The notes below the pieces were generated by a model that had not been told where the DNA came from, ran no database searches, and saw only the letters and a program-made list of their open reading frames with translations. The position numbers and the translations under genes are program-made. Positions 18,021-25,820 of a stretch of DNA of 64,000 nucleotides are shown here, one piece after another (the first letter of the stretch is position 1; the number at the start of each line of letters is the position of its first letter). Source of the stretch: Massilia eburnea (lineage in GTDB: Bacteria > Pseudomonadota > Gammaproteobacteria > Burkholderiales > Burkholderiaceae_D); contig NZ_WNKX01000001.1 in assembly GCF_009720745.1 (NCBI RefSeq), forward strand, positions 372,001-436,000, given 5' to 3'.

Positions 18021-18700
18021 GCCACAACCAATCCCATTTCAGCCAGGATTGCGGCGGCCTGGCTGTAGGAGATCACTGCTCCTTTGAAAGCGCGTACCTC
18101 GGTGAGCTTGAGGCCACCGAGATCGGCGCCACGCAAGTCCGCGCCTTCAAAGCGCGCCTGCTTCAACACTGCTTCGCGCAGGCTGCATTCATGGAACACG
18201 GCGTCGCGGAAATCGCAGCCGGACAAATCGGCGTCCGAAAAATCCAGCCGCCTCAATTCGGCTTTGCGGAACGAGAAGCCGCGCAAGTCCGCACCAACCA
18301 GCAGGCATTCCTCGAAACTGGCGCCGAGATGCGCGACTTCCTCAAACTGCGCGCCGGTCAGCTTGCAGCTGCGGAAACTGGCCGACGCCAGCTTGGTGCG
18401 CCGCCATTTGCTGTTATTCAGGTCGCAGCCGCTGAATTGGGCGTCGACGAGGTCGGCCGACTCGAAGTCCGCCGCCATGGCGCGGCAGCGCTGCCACATG
18501 CTGCGCGCAAGTTTGCTGGCGTACAGGACCGATTCGTTGAAAGTGCAACGCTCGAAAACGCAGTCCTGCAGGTCAAGCCGCGACAGCTCGGCCTCATCAA
18601 AATCGCACTGTACGAAGTGCCGCACGCCGGCTGCAAGATGCTGCGCCAATGCGTCGCGACCCAGCGCGACGCCTTCAATCTGTTTCGCTTGCACTTCCAT
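18017..18700 (-). CDS. Pentapeptide repeat protein
   Basis: 227 residues made largely of A(D/N)LXX-type pentapeptides (CDFDEAELSRLDLQDC; ADFESADLVDAQFSGCDL; ADLRGFSFRKAELRRLDFSD; ADLRGADLGGLKL). These fold as a right-handed quadrilateral beta-helix. Some family members mimic DNA and protect gyrase, others act as scaffolds, and nothing here selects between these roles. Its ATG shares one base with the stop of the small upstream gene (TAATG), so the pair is translationally coupled. Confidence 0.85.
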   Translation of the reverse strand: MEVQAKQIEGVALGRDALAQHLAAGVRHFVQCDFDEAELSRLDLQDCVFERCTFNESVLYASKLARSMWQRCRAMAADFESADLVDAQFSGCDLNNSKWRRTKLASASFRSCKLTGAQFEEVAHLGASFEECLLVGADLRGFSFRKAELRRLDFSDADLSGCDFRDAVFHECSLREAVLKQARFEGADLRGADLGGLKLTEVRAFKGAVISYSQAAAILAEMGLVVA

Positions 18701-18915
18701 TAACGGCGCGGGGCCCGGCCTGCATAGGCTTCGTAAATCGTCTTCGCATCCTTGTGCGCCTGGTCGATATTGCGCAGCTTCTTGTCGTCATCGTGGCGCA
18801 CAAAGAATTCCGCCTCTTGCGCATCCATCACCAGCTTGACGGCGAGCGAGTCCTTCAGGTTGTATTTTTCGAAGATGAGCGTCGTCACTTCGTCCAGGTA
18901 TTCTTCGTAAGTCAT
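18700..18915 (-). CDS. Small acidic protein of unknown function
   Basis: 71 residues starting MTYEEYLDEVTTLIFEKYN, mostly charged and predicted helical, with no signal or membrane segment. The ATG at 18915 is preferred to a TTG 6 bp earlier. It overlaps the pentapeptide gene start by one base and must be cotranscribed with it. A palindromic GATTATAATC about 30 bp upstream (18946-18955) could supply a -10 box. I do not recognise the family. Confidence 0.6.
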   Translation of the reverse strand: MTYEEYLDEVTTLIFEKYNLKDSLAVKLVMDAQEAEFFVRHDDDKKLRNIDQAHKDAKTIYEAYAGRAPRR

Positions 18916-18998
18916 GATCAAATCCAGTGGAGCTTAAGTGCGCTGATTATAATCGCCACGCGACCTGCACGGCCTTTGCGCCGATAGCTTAGCGGCAC

Positions 18999-19027
18999 TT
19001 GCTGAAACGGCCGGGGGTCTATATAAT
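18999..19027 (+). promoter_or_regulatory. Promoter of tRNA-Lys
   Basis: TTGCTG (18999-19004) and a perfect TATAAT (19022-19027) are 17 bp apart, with transcription expected to begin about 5 bp before the tRNA. The GC-rich stretch after the -10 box (CGTGCCC) resembles a stringent discriminator. Confidence 0.75.
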
Positions 19028-19038
19028 TCGTGCCCTTC

Positions 19039-19114
19039 GGGTCGTTAGCTCAGTTGGTAGAGCAGCGGACTTTTAATCCGTTGGTCGCAGGTTCGAGCCC
19101 CGCACGGCCTACCA
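19039..19114 (+). tRNA. tRNA-Lys (anticodon TTT), slightly atypical
   Basis: A 76-nt cloverleaf with encoded CCA. The acceptor is GGGTCGT/ACGGCCT, the D-arm GCTC/GAGC, the anticodon loop CTTTTAA with TTT, and the T-loop TTCGAGC. Two positions weaken it. The first acceptor pair is G-U instead of G-C, and the T-stem GCAGG/CCCGC has an A-C mismatch where the usual sequence would be CCTGC. A promoter and a terminator surround it, so it is probably expressed. Confidence 0.93.
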
Positions 19115-19129
19115 GAAATAATCAAGGGA

Positions 19130-19159
19130 GCCCACGAATTTCGATTCGTGGGCTTTTTT
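19130..19159 (+). terminator. Intrinsic terminator of tRNA-Lys
   Basis: GCCCACGAAT-TTCG-ATTCGTGGGC forms a 10-bp stem with a four-base loop, followed by TTTTTTG. It starts 16 bp after the tRNA CCA end, a textbook Rho-independent terminator. Confidence 0.92.
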
Positions 19160-19186
19160 GTTTCTGCCGCCCGCGCGCCATCGCTA

Positions 19187-20137
19187 CTAGCTTGACTTGA
19201 CGGACAGACGCGTGCCCAGGGTCCGCGACGGAATCACGCCAAAATAATGGCAATAGAGTTGAGCAAATCGACCGAAGTCCCACACGCCGAACCGGCCGCA
19301 AATTTCCGAGACCGTTGCAGCGGGCCCTGCATTGAGTATGGCTGAGCGAATTCTGTGCATACGGTAAAGCATCAGGTATCGATGCGGACTCATCCCTAGG
19401 TAGTGATGAAATACATTGCGGATGGTGCGCTCGGACGCGCCTGTCGCCGCGCACAGGTCATCGACCAGGATGGGCCCTTCCGGCATCGAGTTCAGCAGTT
19501 CTAATGCCCTATCAAGTATCCAGCGATGACGTTGCACGATCCGGTAACGCAGCGACCGATCATTGCCATCGAGGACGGCGCGCAACACCTTGTCGACCAG
19601 TTCGGCACGCACAACAATTGCAGCGTTCGGAAAGTTGAGCTGGGCAGAATCGTCACGCTCAACCTGCAGGATGCGGCCGATCATCGACCGCAGCGCCGGC
19701 ACCGGGCCCCGCCCGGTGCAGACAAAGTTATCAGACAGCGATGCCAGATCAAATTCGTCGGCATGGGACTGGCACCATCGCACCACCAGCGGCGCCGCAA
19801 TCGCCACGGTCAGCCAGCTCGCCGCCCGTTCGGCGACGATATGGAACATCCGCTCGGGTGACATCCATCCGATCGTGTCGGCATCGAAGGCGTGACCATT
19901 GACGATGGTGTACTGCTGAGCACTCAGCGGCACGAAAATGTTGAAGTAACCGGGCATTCCCGTACCGGAGTAGGCTGTCGATGCGCCTTCCTTGCCGAGC
20001 ATGATCGCGGCGCCATCGAGATCGATCATCTTCAGGCGCCAGTCCCGATACTGGCGTGAGCGCAAGACGTATTTCCCTTGAACACCGTAAAGCGCCGCTT
20101 CGAACGCATCGAATTCCGGGCAGACCAGTTGTGTCAT
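19187..20137 (-). CDS. AraC-family transcriptional regulator
   Basis: 316 residues. The C-terminal ~100 residues contain the two AraC helix-turn-helix units (LVDDLCAATGASERTIRNVFHHYLGMSPHRYLMLYRMHRIR and VSEICGRFGVWDFGRFAQLYCHYFGVIPSRTL are its two segments). The N-terminal two thirds form a ligand-binding-like region of the AraC_binding_2 type, with no signal peptide. It is divergent from the chloroperoxidase-like gene, with the 335-bp gap between them. Control of that hydrolase is a reasonable guess; the effector is unknown. Confidence 0.87.
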   Translation of the reverse strand: MTQLVCPEFDAFEAALYGVQGKYVLRSRQYRDWRLKMIDLDGAAIMLGKEGASTAYSGTGMPGYFNIFVPLSAQQYTIVNGHAFDADTIGWMSPERMFHIVAERAASWLTVAIAAPLVVRWCQSHADEFDLASLSDNFVCTGRGPVPALRSMIGRILQVERDDSAQLNFPNAAIVVRAELVDKVLRAVLDGNDRSLRYRIVQRHRWILDRALELLNSMPEGPILVDDLCAATGASERTIRNVFHHYLGMSPHRYLMLYRMHRIRSAILNAGPAATVSEICGRFGVWDFGRFAQLYCHYFGVIPSRTLGTRLSVKSS

Positions 20138-20308
20138 GCGATCACTCCCTTAGGCGCCAATTGCCGATTTTACGTAGCCGGTCTTGCGCCAGTCTGGCAA
20201 TCTTACTCCACTTGTCAAAGCGCAAGAATGCACCATGACTACTGCGCGTCTTGGATTGAACAGTCGCGCAAAGCCTTCCATCCAATGATTGAAAGCGAGG
20301 GAAATACC

Positions 20309-20458
20309 GTGAAATTAAGAGCCGAAAACGAAATCGGGGAGGCAATCTCCCGCCGGACGGCCTCGCAGCTGGTGCCGCCATGATTGCGGCCCCGTTGCTC
20401 ACCCCGCTGGGCGCCGCCGCTGAGCCAAAAACGAAAGCCAAACCGCTCAACTCAAAGC
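20309..20458 (+). pseudogene. Frameshifted Tat-type signal peptide upstream of the hydrolase
   Basis: The 335-bp gap 20138-20472 holds no intact gene, but from a GTG at 20309 (GAGG upstream) one frame reads KLRAENEIGEAISRRTASQ before stopping at 20383. The next frame then reads GLAAGAAMIAAPLLTPLGAA, followed by PKTKAKPLNSKQG into the hydrolase frame. Together these make a twin-arginine signal (SRRT, hydrophobic core, AAA cleavage region) broken by a one-base deletion near 20350-20365. Related hydrolases carry such a leader. The present gene can still be translated from the ATG at 20473. Sequencing error is an alternative. Confidence 0.6.
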
Positions 20459-20472
20459 AAGGAGTAGATGCT

Positions 20473-21309
20473 ATGTCCTACGTGACGACGAAAGATGGCG
20501 TTCAAATCTTCTACAAGGATTGGGGGCCAAAAGAGGCGCAACCACTCGTGTTCCACCACGGCTGGCCTCTCAGTGCCGATGATTGGGACGCGCAAATGTT
20601 GTTCTTTGTCATGCATGGCTTCCGAGTCATCGCGTTTGACCGCCGTGGTCACGGCCGCTCCTCGCAAGTCAGCGAGGGCCACGATATGGACCACTATGCT
20701 GCGGATGCCTCTGCAGTGGTCGAACATCTGGACCTTAAGAATGCGATCCACATCGGGCATTCAACCGGAGGCGGGCAGGTTGCGCGCTACGTCGCGAAGT
20801 TTGGCCAGCCACAGGGCCGGGTAGCGAAGGCCGTCCTGATTTGCGCGGTTCCTCCGCTGATGGTGAAGACTGAGAGCAATCCCGATGGCACTCCAATTGA
20901 AGTGTTCGATGGGTTCCGTAAGGCATTCGCTGCCAACCGCGCTCAGTTCTTTATCGACGTCCCTTCGGGCCCCTTCTATGGTTTCAATCGCCCAGGTGCA
21001 AAAGTGTCGCAGGGTGTCATCGAAAACTGGTGGCGCCAAGGCATGATGGGCAGTGCAAAGGCTCACTACGAGGGAATTAAAGCGTTTTCCGAAACCGATC
21101 AGACTGAGGACCTGAAGGCGTTCAAGGTGCCGACGCTCGTGATGGCGGGCGATGACGACCAGATAGTCCCCTACAAGACGGGCGCATTGCTACAGGCGAA
21201 GCTGATCAAGAACAGTACGCTTAAGGTCTACCCCGGCTTTTCACATGGAATGTGCACATTGAATGCCGACGTGATCAACGCTGATTTACTCGCGTTCATC
21301 CGCAGCTGA
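20473..21309 (+). CDS. Alpha/beta hydrolase, non-haem chloroperoxidase/arylesterase type
   Basis: 278 residues from the ATG at 20473, with AAGGAG 8 bp upstream. The catalytic triad is visible: Ser-97 in GHSTGG, Asp-228 in GDDDQIVP and His-258 in GFSHG. YVTTKDGVQIFYKDWG and VFHHGWPLSADDWD are characteristic of the cofactor-free haloperoxidase and aryl esterase family. Members hydrolyse esters and catalyse perhydrolysis with organic acids. An in-frame ATG at 20380 would add 31 residues that belong to the damaged Tat signal described upstream, so the protein is now probably cytoplasmic. A small membrane protein gene follows 43 bp later. Confidence 0.88.
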   Translation: MSYVTTKDGVQIFYKDWGPKEAQPLVFHHGWPLSADDWDAQMLFFVMHGFRVIAFDRRGHGRSSQVSEGHDMDHYAADASAVVEHLDLKNAIHIGHSTGGGQVARYVAKFGQPQGRVAKAVLICAVPPLMVKTESNPDGTPIEVFDGFRKAFAANRAQFFIDVPSGPFYGFNRPGAKVSQGVIENWWRQGMMGSAKAHYEGIKAFSETDQTEDLKAFKVPTLVMAGDDDQIVPYKTGALLQAKLIKNSTLKVYPGFSHGMCTLNADVINADLLAFIRS

Positions 21310-21352
21310 AACCCGAATGAGATGCAACACACCGAAAATCAGGAGGTACGTC

Positions 21353-21841
21353 ATGTTGGGGTTAACGCCTTTAGGTATCATCCATACCGCGATCAGCCTG
21401 GTTGCCGTTGGTGCAGGCGTGGTCGGGCTGGTTCGGGACAAGCGCATCGACCTGGTCAATGGGGCAGGAAAAACGTACCTCATCATGACGGTACTGACTT
21501 GCCTGACTGGCTTTGGTATTTTCCAGCATGGCGGCTTCGGAAAACCACATGTCCTTGGCGTGATAACACTCTTGTTTTTGGCTGCCGCGTGGTTCGCTCG
21601 CAAACGTGTTGCAGTACAAACCGTGCTGTTGTCGGCGACTTTCTTCTTTCATATGATTCCAGCAGTGACGGAAACTCTCACCCGCCTGCCTGCGGGCGCT
21701 CCGCTACTGGCGAATGCAGAGGCGCCTGAACTGAAAACGATGACCGGAGTGATGTTTATACTGCTAGTAATCGGCGCAACGCTTCAAGTGCGCCGTCTGA
21801 ATCAAGGCGATAACTCGGCAAGCAAAGCCGCTGCTACCTGA
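21353..21841 (+). CDS. Small integral membrane protein of unknown function
   Basis: 162 residues with about four hydrophobic helices (5-25, 40-60, 65-85 and 120-140). A strong AGGAGG at 21341-21346 fixes the start at 21353 rather than an upstream ATG at 21317. It lies 43 bp after the hydrolase and probably in its operon. Short motifs resemble DoxX-like or other small four-helix membrane proteins, but I cannot name a family. Confidence 0.65.
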   Translation: MLGLTPLGIIHTAISLVAVGAGVVGLVRDKRIDLVNGAGKTYLIMTVLTCLTGFGIFQHGGFGKPHVLGVITLLFLAAAWFARKRVAVQTVLLSATFFFHMIPAVTETLTRLPAGAPLLANAEAPELKTMTGVMFILLVIGATLQVRRLNQGDNSASKAAAT

Positions 21842-21861
21842 TGCGGGCCAGCGTTTTTTCG

Positions 21862-24800
21862 TCAGCCCGCAGGGGCCGCCTCGGTCAAGGTCGACGCTTC
21901 GCCGCTAGGGGCTGATGAACGCTGAATCAGGGCCCGGCCGGATCCCTCCCATGCCGCCAAAGGCTGCTGCAACAGATGCTGCAAGTCTTCCTGGCATTGG
22001 ACATTCACCTCCGTCACCCCGTACCAGCCATTGCGCCCGCTGTTCTTCACCAGGTACAGCGCGGCATCGGCAATTTCACTGACCGCCTGCCAGTCCATCG
22101 CTTGCGGGAACCGGCGCGCTGGCGGGAAGCAGGCATAGCCGATCGAGCATGTCTTCCGAAGCTCGACGCCATCCGGTAGCACGAATGGTTCGTCGGCGAC
22201 CACAGCGCGTGCGCGTTCCGCCAACTCCGCCGCACGTTCACGCCTGGTGTCGCGCGCAACGACGAGGAATTCCTCGCCACCCCAACGAATCAAATAATCG
22301 CTCCCGCGGAAGATGGCCTGCAGGCGATGCCGCATCTGGATCAGCACCGCGTCGCCCGCTGCGTGTCCGTACTGGTCATTCACCTGCTTGAAATAGTCAA
22401 TATCGATCAGGAAAAAGATCAGGTCGCTGTCCTCAGCCGGCGGCGTGCCAAGGCGCAGGCTGTCTTCATGCTTCCTGACGCACTGCGCGATGTCAGCGTG
22501 AATGTGTTCGGTCAGGTAGCGCCGGTTGTGCAGGCCGGTCAGCGGGTCAGTCAGGCTGGCCAATTCCAGCGCCTGCGATTTCGCCACCAGCGCTGCCGAG
22601 ACTTCCTGCAGTTCCGCCGTCCGCTCGGCGACCCGCAATTCCAGCTCTTCCTCCCTGCGGCGCAACCGCAAGGTGCGCCATTGCACCAGGCCCGTCACCG
22701 CGAGACCAGCCAGCACCAGCATGAGCAGCTTGGCCCACCAGGTCTCCCACCATGCCGGCTTGACGTCCACTTCGAGCGACGCCACCGCATCGCTCCATTC
22801 GCCATTCCGGTTGCTGCCCTGCACCTGCAAAGTGTAGGAACCTGGCGGCAGGTTGTCGTAGCTGGCTACACGCAAATTCGCGCCCGTTTTGCGCCAATCA
22901 GGATCGTAGCCCAGCAGGCGGTAGCGATAACGAATGCGCTCGGGCGCACTGTAATCGAGCGCCGAGAACTGGACGCTGAACGAGCGCTGCGGCGGCATGA
23001 CGACAATGCGTCCCGTCGCCGGCAGTTCCACCGGCTGGGCGCCAACCGTCAGTGAGGTCAGGACCACCGGCGGACGGAATGCCCACGCCGCGTATTTTTC
23101 CGGCTCCACGACCAGCAGGCCGGCCGAGCCCCCGAACAGCATCCGTCCATCGCGCAATTGGGTATAGGCGCGGAACCAGCCGGTGCCAAAATCAACGCCA
23201 TCGGCGCTACTCAGTTCGTCGTATTGCCGCGTGGCGGGATCGTACACACCGCGGTGGGTCCAAATCCGTCCGGCTGCATCGCGCAGCAAATTGGCGCCAA
23301 TCGGGTGCCCGCCTTCTCCTTGGCTGGAAATCGCCAGCGTATAGTGCGCCTTATTGCCTTCAATCCGGTCGACCCGGTAGCGGCCGCCATCGCTGTCGAT
23401 CCACAGGCCATCCTTATCGGCCAGCATGCCTTTCACCGCAAAGCGGCTATCGGCCGGGGATGGCACGGCCTCCAGTTTTTGGGCGGTGCCGCTGGACGGG
23501 TCGATCTTGAAAATGCCAGCCGTGTTCCCGACCCAGAGACGTCCCGCAGGATCCTGCACCAGGGCGTCGACATTTCCACGCATCGGGCCACCTTGCGCCA
23601 GCAGCACCGGTGCGATCGCGGCAGAGCCAGCGGCCTTGCGCAACACGCCGTTACTGGTTCCGATCCATAACACGCCATCGCGGCCTGCCAGCAGCCGCCT
23701 GATCATGCCGGCAACCTCGTAGCGGCGGATCAGGCGGTGGTCTTCGCTGAATTCATACAGTCCTTCATTGGTCCCGATCCAGGCGTGCCCTTCTGCTCCT
23801 TGCACGATGGCGCCTACCGCGGAAAACGAAGAGCGGCCGCCTTCGCGCTGGCCTGACAATTCAATGTCGCTGGTGCGCCGCAAGGAAGCATCGAGCACGG
23901 AAACGCCGTGTTGGGAACGCCCGAGCCAGATCTCCCCATTCCGCATTTCCGCAATGCTGCGGATGCCGATACCGTCCCAAGGATCGTCCGGCGCCGGCCG
24001 ATAGACCGAGATGCCCGGCAACGGCGGCACATGGCGTTGAACGCCGCCGCCATATGAACCAACGAACAGCACGCCCGAACGATCGCGCACGATGCCCATC
24101 ACGTCCTGCGCCGCCAGGGCGCCGATTCTGCCCGCCGTATGCCGCAACCGTTGCAGCAGCTCACCACTGTCGGCTGCCCGGATCTCGATGCCGGTGCCCG
24201 ATCCTATCCACATCTGGTTGCCACCGGCTTCCTCAATGGCATTGATCGCACCGTTCGCACCGGCCTCGCCATCGGCGAGCCACTTGGCCTGTCCTGACAA
24301 AGTGTCGACGATCAGCAAACTGCCGCTCAATGTCCCCGCCCATAAACGGCCGAAACGATCCTCGCGCAGCTCGATCACGACCTGCCGCGCCAGTTTCGCC
24401 TCATCGACGGGATCGCGCAACACGCGTGTGTAGCCGCCCATGCTGGCCTTGCGCACCAGTCCTTTGCCGCTGCCAATCCACAGGTCGCCGCGCCGGTCGA
24501 GCAACAGCGCCGAGACGTTATCGTCCGGCACGCCCCCCTGGGCTGCACGCACATGCTCGAACTTGCCGGTGGCCGGGGCGAAATGATCGAGGCCGCCGCC
24601 CTGCGTACCTATCCAGAAGCCGTCGGCGCCATCGGAAACAATGGCGCGCACCAGGCCGTCGGTCAGCGATTGCGGTTTTTGGGGATCATGGCGGTAGAAC
24701 ACGGTACGCCCAGTGCGCGGGTCCAAAGCCGCGACGCCAACCGATGCCAGCCCCACCCATACCCGTCCGTCGCGCCCGGCGGCGATCGTGGTGACAGCGC

Positions 24801-25086
24801 TAATCACTTCGGGCGTATCGCCATCGGCTTTCAGCGGAAACCTGACGAATTGGTAACCATCAAAGCGAGCCAGGCCGGTGGCCCCGCCCGCCCAGACATA
24901 GCCTTGGGCATCGAGGGCCACCGCCGTGACCACCCCATCCATGATGCTATTGTTGGTGAGCGTCTGAACGAATTGCGGTTCGGAAATATGCTGGTTCCCT
25001 GCGACCGCCAAAGGCGCCAGGGAGAAAACCAAACATAGCAGAGCCCGAATCAAGTAATCCTTCAATTTTTGCCCATGGACGAACAT
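21862..25086 (-). CDS. Two-component-like beta-propeller sensor with GGDEF diguanylate cyclase
   Basis: 1074 residues. A signal or anchor segment (YLIRALLCLVFSLAPLAVAG) is followed by repeated blades of the Reg_prop type (about 60-690: GRVWVGLASVG, DGFWIGTQGGG, GDLWIGSGKG and others), forming two periplasmic propellers. A Y_Y_Y domain (about 715-785, with LQVQGSNRNGEWSDAV), a transmembrane helix (about 800-820), a coiled coil, and a GGDEF domain (about 865-1025) follow. The active site reads WGGEEF, with an RGSD inhibitory site five residues upstream, so it should make cyclic-di-GMP and be product-inhibited. Such sensors often sense saccharides. It diverges from yjjG across a 44-bp gap. Confidence 0.92.
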   Translation of the reverse strand: MFVHGQKLKDYLIRALLCLVFSLAPLAVAGNQHISEPQFVQTLTNNSIMDGVVTAVALDAQGYVWAGGATGLARFDGYQFVRFPLKADGDTPEVISAVTTIAAGRDGRVWVGLASVGVAALDPRTGRTVFYRHDPQKPQSLTDGLVRAIVSDGADGFWIGTQGGGLDHFAPATGKFEHVRAAQGGVPDDNVSALLLDRRGDLWIGSGKGLVRKASMGGYTRVLRDPVDEAKLARQVVIELREDRFGRLWAGTLSGSLLIVDTLSGQAKWLADGEAGANGAINAIEEAGGNQMWIGSGTGIEIRAADSGELLQRLRHTAGRIGALAAQDVMGIVRDRSGVLFVGSYGGGVQRHVPPLPGISVYRPAPDDPWDGIGIRSIAEMRNGEIWLGRSQHGVSVLDASLRRTSDIELSGQREGGRSSFSAVGAIVQGAEGHAWIGTNEGLYEFSEDHRLIRRYEVAGMIRRLLAGRDGVLWIGTSNGVLRKAAGSAAIAPVLLAQGGPMRGNVDALVQDPAGRLWVGNTAGIFKIDPSSGTAQKLEAVPSPADSRFAVKGMLADKDGLWIDSDGGRYRVDRIEGNKAHYTLAISSQGEGGHPIGANLLRDAAGRIWTHRGVYDPATRQYDELSSADGVDFGTGWFRAYTQLRDGRMLFGGSAGLLVVEPEKYAAWAFRPPVVLTSLTVGAQPVELPATGRIVVMPPQRSFSVQFSALDYSAPERIRYRYRLLGYDPDWRKTGANLRVASYDNLPPGSYTLQVQGSNRNGEWSDAVASLEVDVKPAWWETWWAKLLMLVLAGLAVTGLVQWRTLRLRRREEELELRVAERTAELQEVSAALVAKSQALELASLTDPLTGLHNRRYLTEHIHADIAQCVRKHEDSLRLGTPPAEDSDLIFFLIDIDYFKQVNDQYGHAAGDAVLIQMRHRLQAIFRGSDYLIRWGGEEFLVVARDTRRERAAELAERARAVVADEPFVLPDGVELRKTCSIGYACFPPARRFPQAMDWQAVSEIADAALYLVKNSGRNGWYGVTEVNVQCQEDLQHLLQQPLAAWEGSGRALIQRSSAPSGEASTLTEAAPAG

Positions 25087-25087
25087 C

Positions 25088-25122
25088 AGTAAAATAGCGT
25101 GCTTATAGTAGGCTATTTTACT
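25088..25122. promoter_or_regulatory. Long inverted repeat between divergent genes
   Basis: AGTAAAATAGC (25088-25098) and GCTATTTTACT (25112-25122) form an 11-bp perfect inverted repeat around a 13-bp spacer that contains TATAGT. It fills nearly all of the 44-bp gap between the divergent start codons of the GGDEF sensor and the YjjG-like gene, so it may be a shared operator, or a hairpin in both messages. Confidence 0.5.
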
Positions 25123-25130
25123 TTCTCGGC

Positions 25131-25820
25131 ATGAAACATTTGCTATTCCTGTTCGATCTCGACGACACGCTGCTGGACTTCAAGGCGTCCGAAAAGCTGT
25201 CCTTTGAACGCGTCCTGCGCGAACTCGGCTTTCGCGACAAGGTCGATGAACTGTTTCAGCAATACCAGGGCATCAACATCGATTTGTGGCGCGCGTTTGA
25301 AGCCGGCACGGTCTCGAAAGAATTCCTGAAGGTGGAGCGCTTCCGCAAGACGTTCGCGGCGAACGGATTGGAAATCGACCCGCAACAGGCGAGTCACCGC
25401 TACCTGGAGTCCTTGTCGGAGAATGTGGTGCTGGTCGATGGCGCCAGCCGCCTGTGCGAAACGCTTGCCGCACATGGCGAAGTGGGCATCATCACCAACG
25501 GCGTAGCAAGCATCCAGGACCGCCGCATCGCGAGCTCGGGCCTGGGCGATTACATTTCCTTCACCGCCACGTCAGAAGCTTGCGGCTACGCCAAGCCTGA
25601 CAGCCGCTTCTTTGACTATGCGACGAAGATGGCGCGCGCCCCCTTGCGTAAGGAGGCGACCATCATCGTGGGCGACCGGCTGGATGCGGACATCCTTGGC
25701 GCCAACCGGTTCGGCATCGAAAGCTGCTGGTTCAACCCGGGCCGTTTAAGCAACGACACGGAAGCAGTGCCCACTTTCGAAGCCGCCCACCTCGACGATA
25801 TCGCTCCCCTCCTCGTTTAG
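25131..25820 (+). CDS. yjjG: YjjG-like HAD nucleotidase
   Basis: A 229-residue haloacid-dehalogenase-fold protein. The catalytic DxDDT motif is at residues 9-13 (FDLDDTLLDF; nucleophile Asp-9, acid/base Asp-11). Motif II is in VGIITNGVASIQ, the Lys of motif III in GYAKPDSRFFDYA, and the distal acids in IIVGDRLDADILGANRFG. The ITNG and KPD spacing fits the YjjG pyrimidine 5'-nucleotidase group, which dephosphorylates non-canonical nucleotides and keeps them out of DNA. The stop codon overlaps that of the convergent TonB receptor by 4 bp. Confidence 0.85.
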   Translation: MKHLLFLFDLDDTLLDFKASEKLSFERVLRELGFRDKVDELFQQYQGINIDLWRAFEAGTVSKEFLKVERFRKTFAANGLEIDPQQASHRYLESLSENVVLVDGASRLCETLAAHGEVGIITNGVASIQDRRIASSGLGDYISFTATSEACGYAKPDSRFFDYATKMARAPLRKEATIIVGDRLDADILGANRFGIESCWFNPGRLSNDTEAVPTFEAAHLDDIAPLLV

